The notes: generated by a model from the letters alone, not told the origin. Counted from the stretch's first letter, positions 16,861 to 24,912 are shown. The stretch is DNA of 64,000 nt from Pseudoclavibacter sp. RFBB5 (GCF_002931555.1 NZ_PSTZ01000011.1:124001-188000), one strand, 5' to 3'. Translations and numbers: made by a program.

Positions 16861-17216
16861 GAGCCGGTAAGGCGAGCACGCACGCCACACCCGACTCGGG
16901 ATGGAGAACTCACTTCGTTGCGGGAACTTTCCCAGCACGAAGCGATGTTCCCATCCCGAGACGCCCCGGGGAGCAGGCGAGCCGGTAAGGCGAGCACGCA
17001 CGCCACACCCGACTCGGGATGGAGAACTCACCTCGTTGCGGGAACTTTCCCAGCACGAAGCGACGTTCCCATCCCGAGACGAACACGGGGAACAAACGAG
17101 CCGGTACGGCGAGCACGCACGCAACGCCCCACTCGGGATGGAAAACTCACCTCGTTGCGGGAACTTTCCCAGCACGAAGCGATGTTCCCATCCCGAGACG
17201 AGCACGGGGACGGGGC
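16861..17216. repeat. Three tandem ~118-bp units, each a long hairpin
   Basis: Units start at 16861, 16979 and 17098 (periods 118 and 119) and are about 90 percent identical. Each opens with GAGCCGGTAAGGCGAGCACG and contains a stem of about 60 bases running from CTCGGGATGGAGAACTCAC to its imperfect complement ending TTCCCATCCCGAG. The array fills most of the 612-base gene-free gap between the convergent qorB-like and solA-like genes. No open frame in the gap looks genuine. It is not CRISPR: there are no unique spacers. Confidence 0.9.
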
Positions 17217-17260
17217 GGGGCAGGCGTTCGGCCGCACGGCCGAGCGGATGCGCGGAGCGG

Positions 17261-18436
17261 CTACCGCAGGGGCTGCGCGGCGAGCGAGCGCGGCCGGTTC
17301 AGGGAGAACAGCTCGGGCGCCGCGCCCGGGCCGTTCTCGGCGAGGTCGGCACCGAGTCGCCCGATCGACGGCACGAACTTGAAGCCCTCCCCCGCGAATC
17401 CGGCGAGCACGACGATGCGGCCGACTCTGTCGACCACGAACCTGGCGTCGTCGGTGGTCGTGTAGGTGCAGCTGATCGGTTCGGCGCTCTCAGCGTCGAC
17501 GCCGGGCAGCCAGTCGCGGGCGTACTGCCTGATCGCGTCGAGCTGCGCCGGCACCGGCAGGAAGTCGCGCGAATCGGGGTCCACGATGGGCCCAACTCCG
17601 TGCCAACCCGCTTTGATGCCCTCGCCCGGCGTGAGCATCCCGTAGACGGGGGAAAGCCACCCCTCGTACCCGGGGCGGCCGAACGCCGGGAGGTGGTTGA
17701 AGCTCGGCCAGTCGATGTAGCCGTTGAACTCGCGGAAGTGCACGGGTGCTTCCTGCGTGACCCGCATCCGCGGCAGCTCGACGATGCCGGCGAGCAGCGT
17801 GCGGGTCCACGCGTTGACGGCCGAGACGACGACCTTCGCCGTGATCGTCTCGCGCGCGTGGCCGCGGTGCTCCGGCGCCTCACCCCACGAGTGGGCCTCG
17901 ACGACGACCCGATCGGTCTCCTCCACGACGCTCACGGCGCGCTTGCCCCAGCTCAGCTCGGCCCCACTCGCCGCGGCCAGCTCAGCCATGCTGGTGAGCG
18001 CATCGGCGGCCCGGACCCGGCCCGCTCTCGGCAGGTGCAGCACCTCGGTATCGAAGCGGATGCCCGGCCACCGCTCGCCCGCGTCCTTCGTCGAGAGCAG
18101 CTCGGCCGCCTCCCCTCCCGCGGAGATGACGGCGTGGACGTCCGGGCTCGCAGCCCCCGGCCCGTGGTTGACGAGGCCGACGAGGTCGAGGACCTGCCGG
18201 CCGGAGTCGAGCTGCAGCTCGGTCCACAGCGCGCGCGACTCGTGCAGCATCGCGACGAGGTCAGGCTGCGTGTACGAGGTGTTGAAGTTCCGGGTCGCAC
18301 CGTGGGACGCGCCCTGGTGGTGGCCGGGCTGGAACTGCTCGAGCAGCCGGACACTCCTGCCGCGCCTCGCCAGCTGCCACGCGGTCGACAGCCCCATCGC
18401 TCCGCCGCCGATGATGAGCACGTCAACGTCAGTCAT
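17261..18436 (-). CDS. Sarcosine oxidase / N-methyltryptophan oxidase-like flavoenzyme
   Basis: A 391-residue FAD amine oxidase of the DAO/SolA family. Seen: IIGGGAMGLSTAWQLARRG at the N-terminus, the GASHGATRNFNTSY flavin region, CTYTTTDDARFVVDR with a Cys near residue 326 in the position of the covalent flavin Cys of monomeric sarcosine oxidase, and GFAGEGFKFVPSIG near the C-terminus. Family members oxidise secondary N-methyl amines, giving H2O2 and formaldehyde or an imine. It is divergent from a TetR gene, an APC permease and a saccharopine dehydrogenase-like gene, which fits amine import and oxidation. The exact substrate is unknown. Confidence 0.87.
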   Translation of the reverse strand: MTDVDVLIIGGGAMGLSTAWQLARRGRSVRLLEQFQPGHHQGASHGATRNFNTSYTQPDLVAMLHESRALWTELQLDSGRQVLDLVGLVNHGPGAASPDVHAVISAGGEAAELLSTKDAGERWPGIRFDTEVLHLPRAGRVRAADALTSMAELAAASGAELSWGKRAVSVVEETDRVVVEAHSWGEAPEHRGHARETITAKVVVSAVNAWTRTLLAGIVELPRMRVTQEAPVHFREFNGYIDWPSFNHLPAFGRPGYEGWLSPVYGMLTPGEGIKAGWHGVGPIVDPDSRDFLPVPAQLDAIRQYARDWLPGVDAESAEPISCTYTTTDDARFVVDRVGRIVVLAGFAGEGFKFVPSIGRLGADLAENGPGAAPELFSLNRPRSLAAQPLR

Positions 18437-18457
18437 GACGCAACGCTACTCGCACTC

Positions 18458-18482
18458 ACCCGGGTCACTTCCTGGGTACGAT
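18458..18482 (+). promoter_or_regulatory. TetR operator candidate and leaderless promoter
   Basis: ACCCGGGT (18458-18465) and a second GGGT at 18474-18477 form an ACCC...GGGT dyad in the 52-base gap between solA-like and tetR. TACGAT (18477-18482) is a -10 box exactly six bases before the tetR ATG, so that mRNA is probably leaderless. The dyad would let TetR control both divergent genes. Confidence 0.55.
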
Positions 18483-18488
18483 TGCCGA

Positions 18489-19031
18489 ATGCTCACCGTC
18501 TCCGGTCAGCGGGAGAAGATTCTCACCGCGTACATGAACCTGCTCGTCGACTCCGGCGTGCGCGGGACGACCCTCGAAGCCGTGGGCACGACCTGCAAGC
18601 TGTCGAAGGCCGGCGTCCTCCATCACTTCGCGTCGAAGCAGGCGCTTGGCGAGGCGCTTCTCGCCGAGCTGCAGGCGCAGGCGCGGGTCGACGCCGACAA
18701 CATGCTCGGCGACCTCGACAACGCCGTGTCGTACTACATCGTCTCCTCGCAGGATCGCGACAGCCTCCTCGAGCGTCTCGTCGAGGCCGTCTACCGCCTC
18801 GCGCAGACCGGTGACAAGGATGCGCTGGATGTGCTTCGCCAGTGCCGCGAGGGCTGGTTCGACGCGCTCGTCCGGGCCATCGGCGACCCAGCGGTCGCGC
18901 GCCTCGTGCTGTTCGTCGGAGACGGCATGAACCACAACGCGCTGCTCAGCGTCGGAGCGGGCAGCGAGAAGTTCATCAACGCGGAGTCGACGGCCGAGAT
19001 CATGGGCGCGATCGAGAAGCTTCGCGCGTAG
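18489..19031 (+). CDS. TetR/AcrR-family regulator
   Basis: A 180-residue regulator. The N-terminal TetR helix-turn-helix (LLVDSGVRGTTLEAVGTTCKLSKAGVLHHF) is followed by a helical ligand domain. The LSKAGVLHHFASKQAL recognition helix region is typical. It lies between a divergent amine oxidase-like gene and a downstream APC permease gene, and the dyad in the 52-base gap suggests that it represses solA-like and itself. The ligand is probably an amine or amino acid. Confidence 0.88.
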   Translation: MLTVSGQREKILTAYMNLLVDSGVRGTTLEAVGTTCKLSKAGVLHHFASKQALGEALLAELQAQARVDADNMLGDLDNAVSYYIVSSQDRDSLLERLVEAVYRLAQTGDKDALDVLRQCREGWFDALVRAIGDPAVARLVLFVGDGMNHNALLSVGAGSEKFINAESTAEIMGAIEKLRA

Positions 19032-19186
19032 CGAGCCGCCCAGGCATTCTCCCCTGGCATCCGCTCACGTCTGGAAACACAACCGTTACGACGGGATGCG
19101 AGAAATCCCTCGGCGCGTCACCGACCGAATGGTAAGTTCAGCACCACTCCGCGAACGCGGCAGGCCCTTTGATGCGGGAGACAATG

Positions 19187-20710
19187 ATGACCAACGCACA
19201 ACCCGGCCCGATCACCGAAGCACTGGCGACGCAGACGCCAATCGGTAAGGGCCTCGCCCCAGCACGACTCGGCATCTGGGGGTCGACCGTCATCGGCCTC
19301 GCCTCGACCGCCCCGCTCTTCTCCCTCGCCGCGACCCTCGGCTTCGTCGTCATCGCCGTCGGCGAGCAGGCGCCGATCGCGTTCATCCTGGCGTTCATCC
19401 CGATGATGTTCACCGCATTCGCGTACCGCGAGCTCAACAACGAGCTCAACGACTGCGGCACCGTCTTCACCTGGGCCGCGAAGGCCTTCGGCCCCCGCAC
19501 CGGATGGATGTCCGGCTGGGCCCTCGCGGTCGCCGGCATCCTGGTCATGGCGAACCTCGCCGAGATCGCCTCCGTCTACATCCTGCTGCTCATCGGCGAC
19601 GGCTCCCTGGCCGAGAATCGCGTGGTCGTCACCCTCTTCGGTGCGCTCATCATCGCGGTCATGACCTGGATCTCGATGCGCGGCATCGAGCTCGGCGAGA
19701 AGATGCAGGTGGTGCTGCTGATCATCCAGTACGCCGCCATGGCCGCGTTCGTCGTCGGCTGCCTCATCGGCTACGCCAACGGCACCGCCCCCGACCCGAC
19801 CCCCGTGAGCATCGACTGGTTCAACCCGCTCCTCGCCGACGGGCACGGCATGGTGCAGGCCATCATCCTCGCCCTCTTTATCTACTGGGGATGGGACACC
19901 TGCCTCGCCCTGACCGAGGAGACCAAGGACCCCAAGAAGACGCCGGGCCGCGCAGCGGTGCTCTCGACGGTGCTGCTGCTCATCACCTACGTCGGCATCA
20001 CGATCGTCGTCATGATGTACGCCGGCCTCGGCGACACCGGCACCGGCCTCGCGAACGAGGAGAACGCCGACGACGTCTTCTCCGTGCTCACCGACCTGGC
20101 GATGGGCCCGTGGGGCTGGTTCCTCGTGCTCGCCGTCGCCGTCTCGTCGCTGTCGTCCTCGCAGACGACGATCCTCCCCACCGCGCGCGGCACCTTCGCG
20201 ATGGGCGTCTACAAGGCCCTGCCCGCACGCTTCGCCGTCGTCAGCGAGAAGTCGAAGACCCCGACCTTCTCGACGCTCCTGATGGGCATCGTCGCGATCG
20301 TCTACTACGTCGGCATGAGCTTCGTCTCGAACAGCGTCCTCCAGGACTCCATCCTCTCCATCGGCCTCGCCATCGCGTTCTTCTACGGCATCGCGAGCTT
20401 CGCCTGCATCTGGTACTTCCGCACGAGCCTCTTCTCATCGGCACGCAACTTCGTGTATCGCTTCCTGTTCCCGCTGCTCGGCGGGGTGTTCATGGTGTGG
20501 GCGTTCGTCCAGTCGGCAATCGACATGGCGAACCCCGAGTACGGCTACACGACCTTCTTCGGCCTCGGCAGCGCGTTCGTCATCGGCATCGGCTCGTTTG
20601 TTATCGGCTTCATCCTCATGTTCGTCTGGGCCGCCATGCCCGGATCGAAGGACTACTTCGAGAAGCGAACCATCAACCGCCACTCGGCGATCCTCGCCCC
20701 CGAGGACTGA
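19187..20710 (+). CDS. APC-superfamily amino acid/amine permease
   Basis: A 507-residue permease with about twelve to fourteen transmembrane helices. The APC signature lies at the N-terminus: LGIWGSTVIGLASTAPLFSL, equivalent to the conserved unwound helix 1, then FAYRELNNELNDCGTVFTW. The start is ATG at 19187, six bases after GGGAG; two earlier in-frame candidates have poorer spacing. It is flanked by TetR and a saccharopine dehydrogenase-like gene, so the substrate may be an amino acid or polyamine. A strong hairpin follows its stop. Confidence 0.88.
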   Translation: MTNAQPGPITEALATQTPIGKGLAPARLGIWGSTVIGLASTAPLFSLAATLGFVVIAVGEQAPIAFILAFIPMMFTAFAYRELNNELNDCGTVFTWAAKAFGPRTGWMSGWALAVAGILVMANLAEIASVYILLLIGDGSLAENRVVVTLFGALIIAVMTWISMRGIELGEKMQVVLLIIQYAAMAAFVVGCLIGYANGTAPDPTPVSIDWFNPLLADGHGMVQAIILALFIYWGWDTCLALTEETKDPKKTPGRAAVLSTVLLLITYVGITIVVMMYAGLGDTGTGLANEENADDVFSVLTDLAMGPWGWFLVLAVAVSSLSSSQTTILPTARGTFAMGVYKALPARFAVVSEKSKTPTFSTLLMGIVAIVYYVGMSFVSNSVLQDSILSIGLAIAFFYGIASFACIWYFRTSLFSSARNFVYRFLFPLLGGVFMVWAFVQSAIDMANPEYGYTTFFGLGSAFVIGIGSFVIGFILMFVWAAMPGSKDYFEKRTINRHSAILAPED

Positions 20711-20722
20711 TCCCCGAGGCAA

Positions 20723-20748
20723 GGCGCCCTGCAGTTCCGCAGGGCGCC
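20723..20748 (+). terminator. Terminator hairpin after the APC permease gene
   Basis: Perfect ten-base stem GGCGCCCTGC/GCAGGGCGCC around a six-base loop, 13 bases after the stop codon. It is followed by CTCGCTTGCTC rather than a pure T-tract. Typical of high-GC terminators. Confidence 0.75.
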
Positions 20749-20836
20749 TCGCTTGCTCACCACGACCTACCAACCGCACGGTTTACCCCCGCGAACCGGG
20801 CGCCATCCATCGCACGTGATCAACGAAAGGCCAATC

Positions 20837-22075
20837 GTGCACATCCTCATCATCGGTGCAGGAGGCGTCGGCGCAGCCGCCGCCCGCATCGCGAAGCGCC
20901 GCAGCTTCTTCGACTCCTGCCTCATCGCCGACTACGACCCCACCCGGCCAGAAGACCTCGTCGCCGAACTCGACGACACCCGCTTCCAGGCGGCGCAGAT
21001 CGACGCATCCGACCCCGCAGCCGTCGAGACCCTCGTCCGCGACAACGGCATCACGCACGTCCTCAACGCCGTGGACCCACGCTTCGTGATGCCCATCTTC
21101 ACGGGCGTCACCGCAGCCGGCGCGACCTACCTCGACATGGCGATGAGCCTCTCGAAGCCGCACCCCGAGCATCCGCACGAGCAGACGGGTGTGAAGCTCG
21201 GCGACGAGCAGTTCGAGCACGACGCGGCGCTCAAGGAGCGTGGCGTGCTCGCCCTCTGCGGCATCGGGGTCGAGCCCGGTCTTTCCGACGTGTTCGCCCG
21301 CTACGCCGAGGACGAGCTGTTCTCCGAGATCGACGAGCTCGGCGTGCGCGACGGCGCCAACCTGACCGTCGAGGGCTACGACTTCGCCCCGTCGTTCTCG
21401 ATCTGGACGACGATCGAGGAGTGCCTCAACCCGCCCGTCATCTACGAGCGCGAGCGAGGCTGGTACACGACACCGCCCTTCAGCGAGGCTGAAGTGTTCG
21501 ACTTCCCAGAAGGCATCGGCCCCGTCGAGTGCGTCAACGTCGAGCACGAAGAAGTGCTGCTCATGCCGCGCTGGACCAACGCGAAGCGCGTGACCTTCAA
21601 GTACGGCCTCGGCCAGGAGTTCATCGACGTGCTCAAGACGCTGCACATGCTCGGCCTCGACAGCACCGAGCCCGTCAGCGTCAAGGGCCAGCAGGTCTCG
21701 CCCCGCGACGTCGTCGCCGCGGTCCTCCCCGACCCGGCCAAGCTCGGAGACCGCATGCGCGGCAAGACGTGCGCCGGACTCCTCGTAACCGGCAAGGGCA
21801 AGGACGGCGAGCCCAAGCAGGTGTACCTGTACCACGTGGCCGACAACGAAGAGACGATGGCGAAGGACAACTCGCAAGCCGTCGTCTGGCAGACCGCCAT
21901 CAATCCCGTCATCGCGCTCGAGCTGCTCGCGACGGGCGTCTGGTCTGGCGCGGGAGTGCTCGCGCCGGAGGCATTCGACGCGAAGCCGTTCCTCGAGCTG
22001 CTCGGCGGCGCCGAGCCGTCCGGCTACGGTTCGCCGTGGCACGTGCAGGACCGCAGCGCCGAGCGCACGGCGTAG
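20837..22075 (+). CDS. Saccharopine dehydrogenase-family oxidoreductase
   Basis: A 412-residue protein with Rossmann motif ILIIGAGGVGAAAARIA at the extreme N-terminus and the family's FVMPIFTGVTAAGATYLDMA and ALCGIGVEPGLSDVFARYA segments. The family includes saccharopine reductase/dehydrogenase and carboxynorspermidine dehydrogenase, which form or cleave secondary amines from aldehydes and amino groups with NAD(P). GTG at 20837 is six bases after GAAAGG; an upstream ATG would read through the terminator region. Linked to an APC permease and an amine oxidase-like gene, it fits lysine or polyamine breakdown. Confidence 0.87.
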   Translation: MHILIIGAGGVGAAAARIAKRRSFFDSCLIADYDPTRPEDLVAELDDTRFQAAQIDASDPAAVETLVRDNGITHVLNAVDPRFVMPIFTGVTAAGATYLDMAMSLSKPHPEHPHEQTGVKLGDEQFEHDAALKERGVLALCGIGVEPGLSDVFARYAEDELFSEIDELGVRDGANLTVEGYDFAPSFSIWTTIEECLNPPVIYERERGWYTTPPFSEAEVFDFPEGIGPVECVNVEHEEVLLMPRWTNAKRVTFKYGLGQEFIDVLKTLHMLGLDSTEPVSVKGQQVSPRDVVAAVLPDPAKLGDRMRGKTCAGLLVTGKGKDGEPKQVYLYHVADNEETMAKDNSQAVVWQTAINPVIALELLATGVWSGAGVLAPEAFDAKPFLELLGGAEPSGYGSPWHVQDRSAERTA

Positions 22076-22092
22076 ACCGCCAGCTCGTCAGC

Positions 22093-22179
22093 TCGACTGT
22101 CCAACATCAGTGCGATATCGGGTCGAAAGCGCCGTTTCGGCGCCGCTTGGCCCGATATTGCACTGATGTTGGACAGCGA
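22093..22179. repeat. Long-stem palindrome between convergent genes
   Basis: Left arm 22093-22122 (begins TCGACTGTCCAACATCAGTG) and right arm 22151-22179 (ends TGATGTTGGACAGCGA) pair over about 29 positions with one bulge and one mismatch. An inner GCGCCG...CGGCGC extends the stem. The tips TCG(A)CTGTCC/GGACAGCGA resemble those of the elements at 809-870, 1556-1616 and 9641-9705. Confidence 0.85.
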
Positions 22180-22193
22180 CTCCGCAGCAGGTC

Positions 22194-22242
22194 CTCGATC
22201 TCGGCGCGGTCGGGATGCTCGGCGCGGTCGGGATGTTCGGCG
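22194..22242 (-). repeat. Duplicated fragment of the ribokinase 3' end
   Basis: Positions 22194-22224 repeat 22389-22420 inside the ribokinase gene with a single one-base gap (31 of 32 bases). The part CGGTCGGGATG is repeated once more in tandem to 22242. It is a non-coding relic of the SIPTAAEIEQL-encoding tail. Confidence 0.8.
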
Positions 22243-22290
22243 GCCGGGCCGGCACGCCCCACTCCGAGCCTGGCCGCGTGTGCCGCCCGG

Positions 22291-22367
22291 TGGCCAACTT
22301 CCGTGCTGTACGAGGCCCTGGCGCGACTACGGACGCTGCGAGCGCCAGTTCATCACGCGAGTTGGCC
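22291..22367. repeat. Palindrome next to the ribokinase stop
   Basis: TGGCCAACT (22291-22299) pairs with AGTTGGCC (22360-22367), and CTGGCGC (22318-22324) with GCGCCAG (22342-22348), giving an interrupted stem. It ends four bases before the ribokinase stop codon and is flanked by the two copies of the ribokinase tail. Confidence 0.6.
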
Positions 22368-22370
22368 GCG

Positions 22371-23300
22371 TCAGCGCGCGAGGAGCTGCTCGATCTCGGC
22401 GGCGGTCGGGATGCTCGGCGAGGCGCCGCGCTTCGAGACGGCAAGGGCGCCGGCCGCCGCTCCGTACCGGATCGCGGCTTCGAGCGGCTGCCCGCTGGCG
22501 AGGGCCGCCCCGAGCGCGCCCGCGAAGGCGTCACCGGCCGCCGTCGTGTCGACTGCCTCGACCTCGATCACCGCGAACGTCTCGACGTTGTCCCTGGTCA
22601 CGAGCGTCGTCCCGGCTCCACCCCGCGTGATGAGCACAGCGCCGACGCCGCGGTCGAGGAACCAGCGCCCGGCTTCCGCGGCGCTCGCCTCGCTGTCGAC
22701 GACGATGCCCGTGAGCATGCGCGCCTCGGTCTCGTTCGGTGTGACGATGTCGACCGACGCCCACACCTTCTCGTCGAGGGGGATGGCGGGCGCCGGGTCC
22801 AGGATGGTCATGATCCCTGCATCCCGTGCCGTGCGCAGGATGCTCTCGGTCAGCCGCTCGGGCGTCTCCAGCTGGGTGAGCAGCACCGAGCTCGTCGCCG
22901 CGGCGTCGCCGATGCCCTGCAGCACCATGGACTCGTCGAGGGCATCGTTGGCCCCCGGCACGATGACGATCGAGTTCTCGCCGGTCGCATCCACGCGGAT
23001 GTGCGCGATCCCGGTCTCGCCAGCCACGGTTCGCACGCCGTCGACTGCAACCCCGGCGGACCGGAGCTCTCGCAGGACCATCTCGCCGAAGGTGTCGTCA
23101 CCGACGCACGCGATGAATGCAGTGGGTGCCCCCGCTCTGGCGGCCGCGACAGCCTGGTTCGCGCCCTTGCCGCCGAGGGCGAGGCTGAAGCTCTCGCCGC
23201 GCAGCGTCTCGCCAGGCTCGGGCGCGCGCGTCGAGAAGGCAGTGAGGTCGGCGGAGACACTCCCGACGACAAGCACCCCGACTCGTTCCAAGCTGCTCAT
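22371..23300 (-). CDS. rbsK: Ribokinase (PfkB family)
   Basis: A 309-residue sugar kinase. Seen: the PfkB N-terminal signature LGGKGANQAVAAARAG near residue 38, ILDPAPA and VTPNETEA in the middle, and C-terminal DTTAAGDAFAGALGAAL with the catalytic Asp. DTTAAGDAF and NQAVAAA are typical of ribokinases, which phosphorylate D-ribose to ribose 5-phosphate. Other pentose or nucleoside kinases are possible. ATG at 23300 overlaps the upstream DUF6157 stop by four bases (ATGA). No ribose transporter or LacI repressor is adjacent. Confidence 0.88.
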   Translation of the reverse strand: MSSLERVGVLVVGSVSADLTAFSTRAPEPGETLRGESFSLALGGKGANQAVAAARAGAPTAFIACVGDDTFGEMVLRELRSAGVAVDGVRTVAGETGIAHIRVDATGENSIVIVPGANDALDESMVLQGIGDAAATSSVLLTQLETPERLTESILRTARDAGIMTILDPAPAIPLDEKVWASVDIVTPNETEARMLTGIVVDSEASAAEAGRWFLDRGVGAVLITRGGAGTTLVTRDNVETFAVIEVEAVDTTAAGDAFAGALGAALASGQPLEAAIRYGAAAGALAVSKRGASPSIPTAAEIEQLLAR

Positions 23301-23707
23301 GCGCGCTTCGAGCGCATCGCCTTGAGCTGCTTGAGCGACTCGTCGCCCGCCTTCTCCTCGTACTCGTCGGTGCCGAGCGGAACAAGCGCGATGCGCGCCT
23401 CCCCGTCGGAGTGAATTCCCCAGCCCCAGCGCTTCCCGAGCGGCGAAGCGCGCAGGCACGCCTGGTCCTTCGCGAAGAACGCAGCGCGGGCCGTCTCGCG
23501 CTCCTCGTCCGGGATCGCGTTGCGGACGGCGTAGGTCTCGAACAGCACATCATCCGACGTGTACTCGTACGGATGCTCGCTGACGAGCTTGTGCTGCAGG
23601 CTCGCGATCGTCGGCCCCTTCGCCGACTCCGGCGGCGCCTCAGCCTCGTCGACGGGGCAGTCGTCGGCGATCTGGATGAACGTGCTGGTGTAGTTCGTCG
23701 TCCCCAT
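23297..23707 (-). CDS. DUF6157-family protein
   Basis: A 136-residue soluble protein matching the uncharacterised DUF6157 family: TNYTSTFIQIADDCP at the start, HPYEYTSDDVLFETYAVRN in the middle and SPLGKRWGWGIHSD near the end. The function is unknown. It is co-transcribed with ribokinase through a four-base overlap. A TAGGCT -10 box exactly six bases before ATG predicts a leaderless mRNA. Confidence 0.85.
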   Translation of the reverse strand: MGTTNYTSTFIQIADDCPVDEAEAPPESAKGPTIASLQHKLVSEHPYEYTSDDVLFETYAVRNAIPDEERETARAAFFAKDQACLRASPLGKRWGWGIHSDGEARIALVPLGTDEYEEKAGDESLKQLKAMRSKRA

Positions 23708-23713
23708 GGGCAG

Positions 23714-23719
23714 AGCCTA
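23714..23719 (-). promoter_or_regulatory. -10 box TAGGCT of a leaderless promoter (DUF6157-rbsK)
   Basis: TAGGCT on the minus strand, six bases before the ATG, with no Shine-Dalgarno. Confidence 0.55.
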
Positions 23720-23817
23720 CGGGTCCGCGGTGCCGGGGACCAGGGAGGCGGATCGCGCGCGGCAACGCAGGCGTGACACGAGCGTGACCGGTCGTACCGC
23801 GCGGGGCCGCGCCACGC

Positions 23818-24912
23818 TCACCGATGGCGCGATCGCACGACGTCACGCGCCTCGCGCTCCTCCCGCTCCACCGCGCGTGGCCGCGATCCTGCCAGCCACT
23901 GCCCGAGCCCTCGGTGCTCTGAACTGCGGAACGCGAAGACCAGAGCGGTGACGCCGAGGACGAACTGCAGGAGTCCGCCGAACTCCCAGAGGGCGAGCAG
24001 CGTGAATCCGCCGATGCCGAACAGCAGACGCGCCGTTCGTCGCGCAATGATGCCCATGAATCCGACGGCCTCCGCCTCGCGCGCACGGATCAACACGGCA
24101 CGCTCACCGAGCGTCACCCCACCCGCATACACCGAGACCGCCTGCAGCAGGAAGGCGACGACCAGCGACAGGGACCGTGTCCAGGATGCGCTCACGTCGA
24201 CACCGAAGACGCCCTGCAGCACCAGCGCGGTCAGGCTCGCAAGGATCTGCACGAGTCCGAGCATCGTGAGGTCAGCGACCATCGCGAACAGACGACGGCC
24301 GAGCGTCATCTCGACGGGCACCTCGATCAGCTCGCCGGGCAGGCGGTCGGCGGCGCCACGGTGCGCACGGCCCATGACCAGCAGCCCGACGATCGCGCCG
24401 AGCAGTGCACCCGTCGTGTTCGTGACAAGGTCGCCGGTGTCGAAGAAGCGATACGCGCATGGGAACGCCCCGAAGACCCCGGTGAGCTGCGTCACCTCGA
24501 CGAGCAGCGACACGGCGAAGCCGACCGCGGTGGATGCGAGGATCCCAAGACCGAGAAGCGCGCGGGCCAGGAAGCCGAGCGGCACGAACAGCACGACATT
24601 GAGCGCAAGCTGCAGGAACGCGCGATTCGTCAGCAGCGACGAGCTCTCACCCTGCAGGCGGATGACATCGGTCACGGAATCGAGCGGGTTCCAGATGGGC
24701 GAGCGGCACGTGTACGCCCCGTCGGGCAGCGGGAACAGCGTGTACGCCCAGATCGCCACGAAGAAGAAGCCCGCGGCCACCCACCCCAGGAAGCGGGTCC
24801 GCGAGAATCCGCCGCTGCGACGGTAGCTGGCCACGATGAGCGGCACGAGGACGAGGAAGTTCAGGAGGAGCCCCGCGGTGAGAGCCAGCACGGTGGAGAC
24901 GGCGATGTTCAT
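23818..24912 (-). CDS. VanZ-RDD fusion membrane protein
   Basis: A 364-residue polytopic protein joining two domains. Residues 1-190 resemble VanZ: YTLFPLP, an extracellular PIWNPLDS loop, NVVLFVPLGFL, SLLVEVTQL and FDTGDLVTNTTGALLGAIVG. Residues 205-330 resemble RDD: GRRLFAMVADLTMLGLVQ, then GGVTLGERAVLIR. VanZ proteins can give low-level glycopeptide resistance or alter the cell envelope, and RDD proteins include possible ion antiporters. ATG at 24912 is preferred because the alternative start 54 bases upstream lacks a site and adds a polar tail. The C-terminus is rich in Arg and Glu. Confidence 0.85.
   Translation of the reverse strand: MNIAVSTVLALTAGLLLNFLVLVPLIVASYRRSGGFSRTRFLGWVAAGFFFVAIWAYTLFPLPDGAYTCRSPIWNPLDSVTDVIRLQGESSSLLTNRAFLQLALNVVLFVPLGFLARALLGLGILASTAVGFAVSLLVEVTQLTGVFGAFPCAYRFFDTGDLVTNTTGALLGAIVGLLVMGRAHRGAADRLPGELIEVPVEMTLGRRLFAMVADLTMLGLVQILASLTALVLQGVFGVDVSASWTRSLSLVVAFLLQAVSVYAGGVTLGERAVLIRAREAEAVGFMGIIARRTARLLFGIGGFTLLALWEFGGLLQFVLGVTALVFAFRSSEHRGLGQWLAGSRPRAVEREEREARDVVRSRHR

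Noticed and set aside
16861-17216. CRISPR-like repeat array
   Set aside because: Units are 118-119 bp, head-to-tail with no unique spacers, each is an internal hairpin, and no cas gene is nearby.
16901-18814. A 637-codon open frame on the plus strand
   Set aside because: It begins in the hairpin array and runs antisense to the solA-like gene, which has clear flavoprotein motifs; high GC keeps the opposite frame open.
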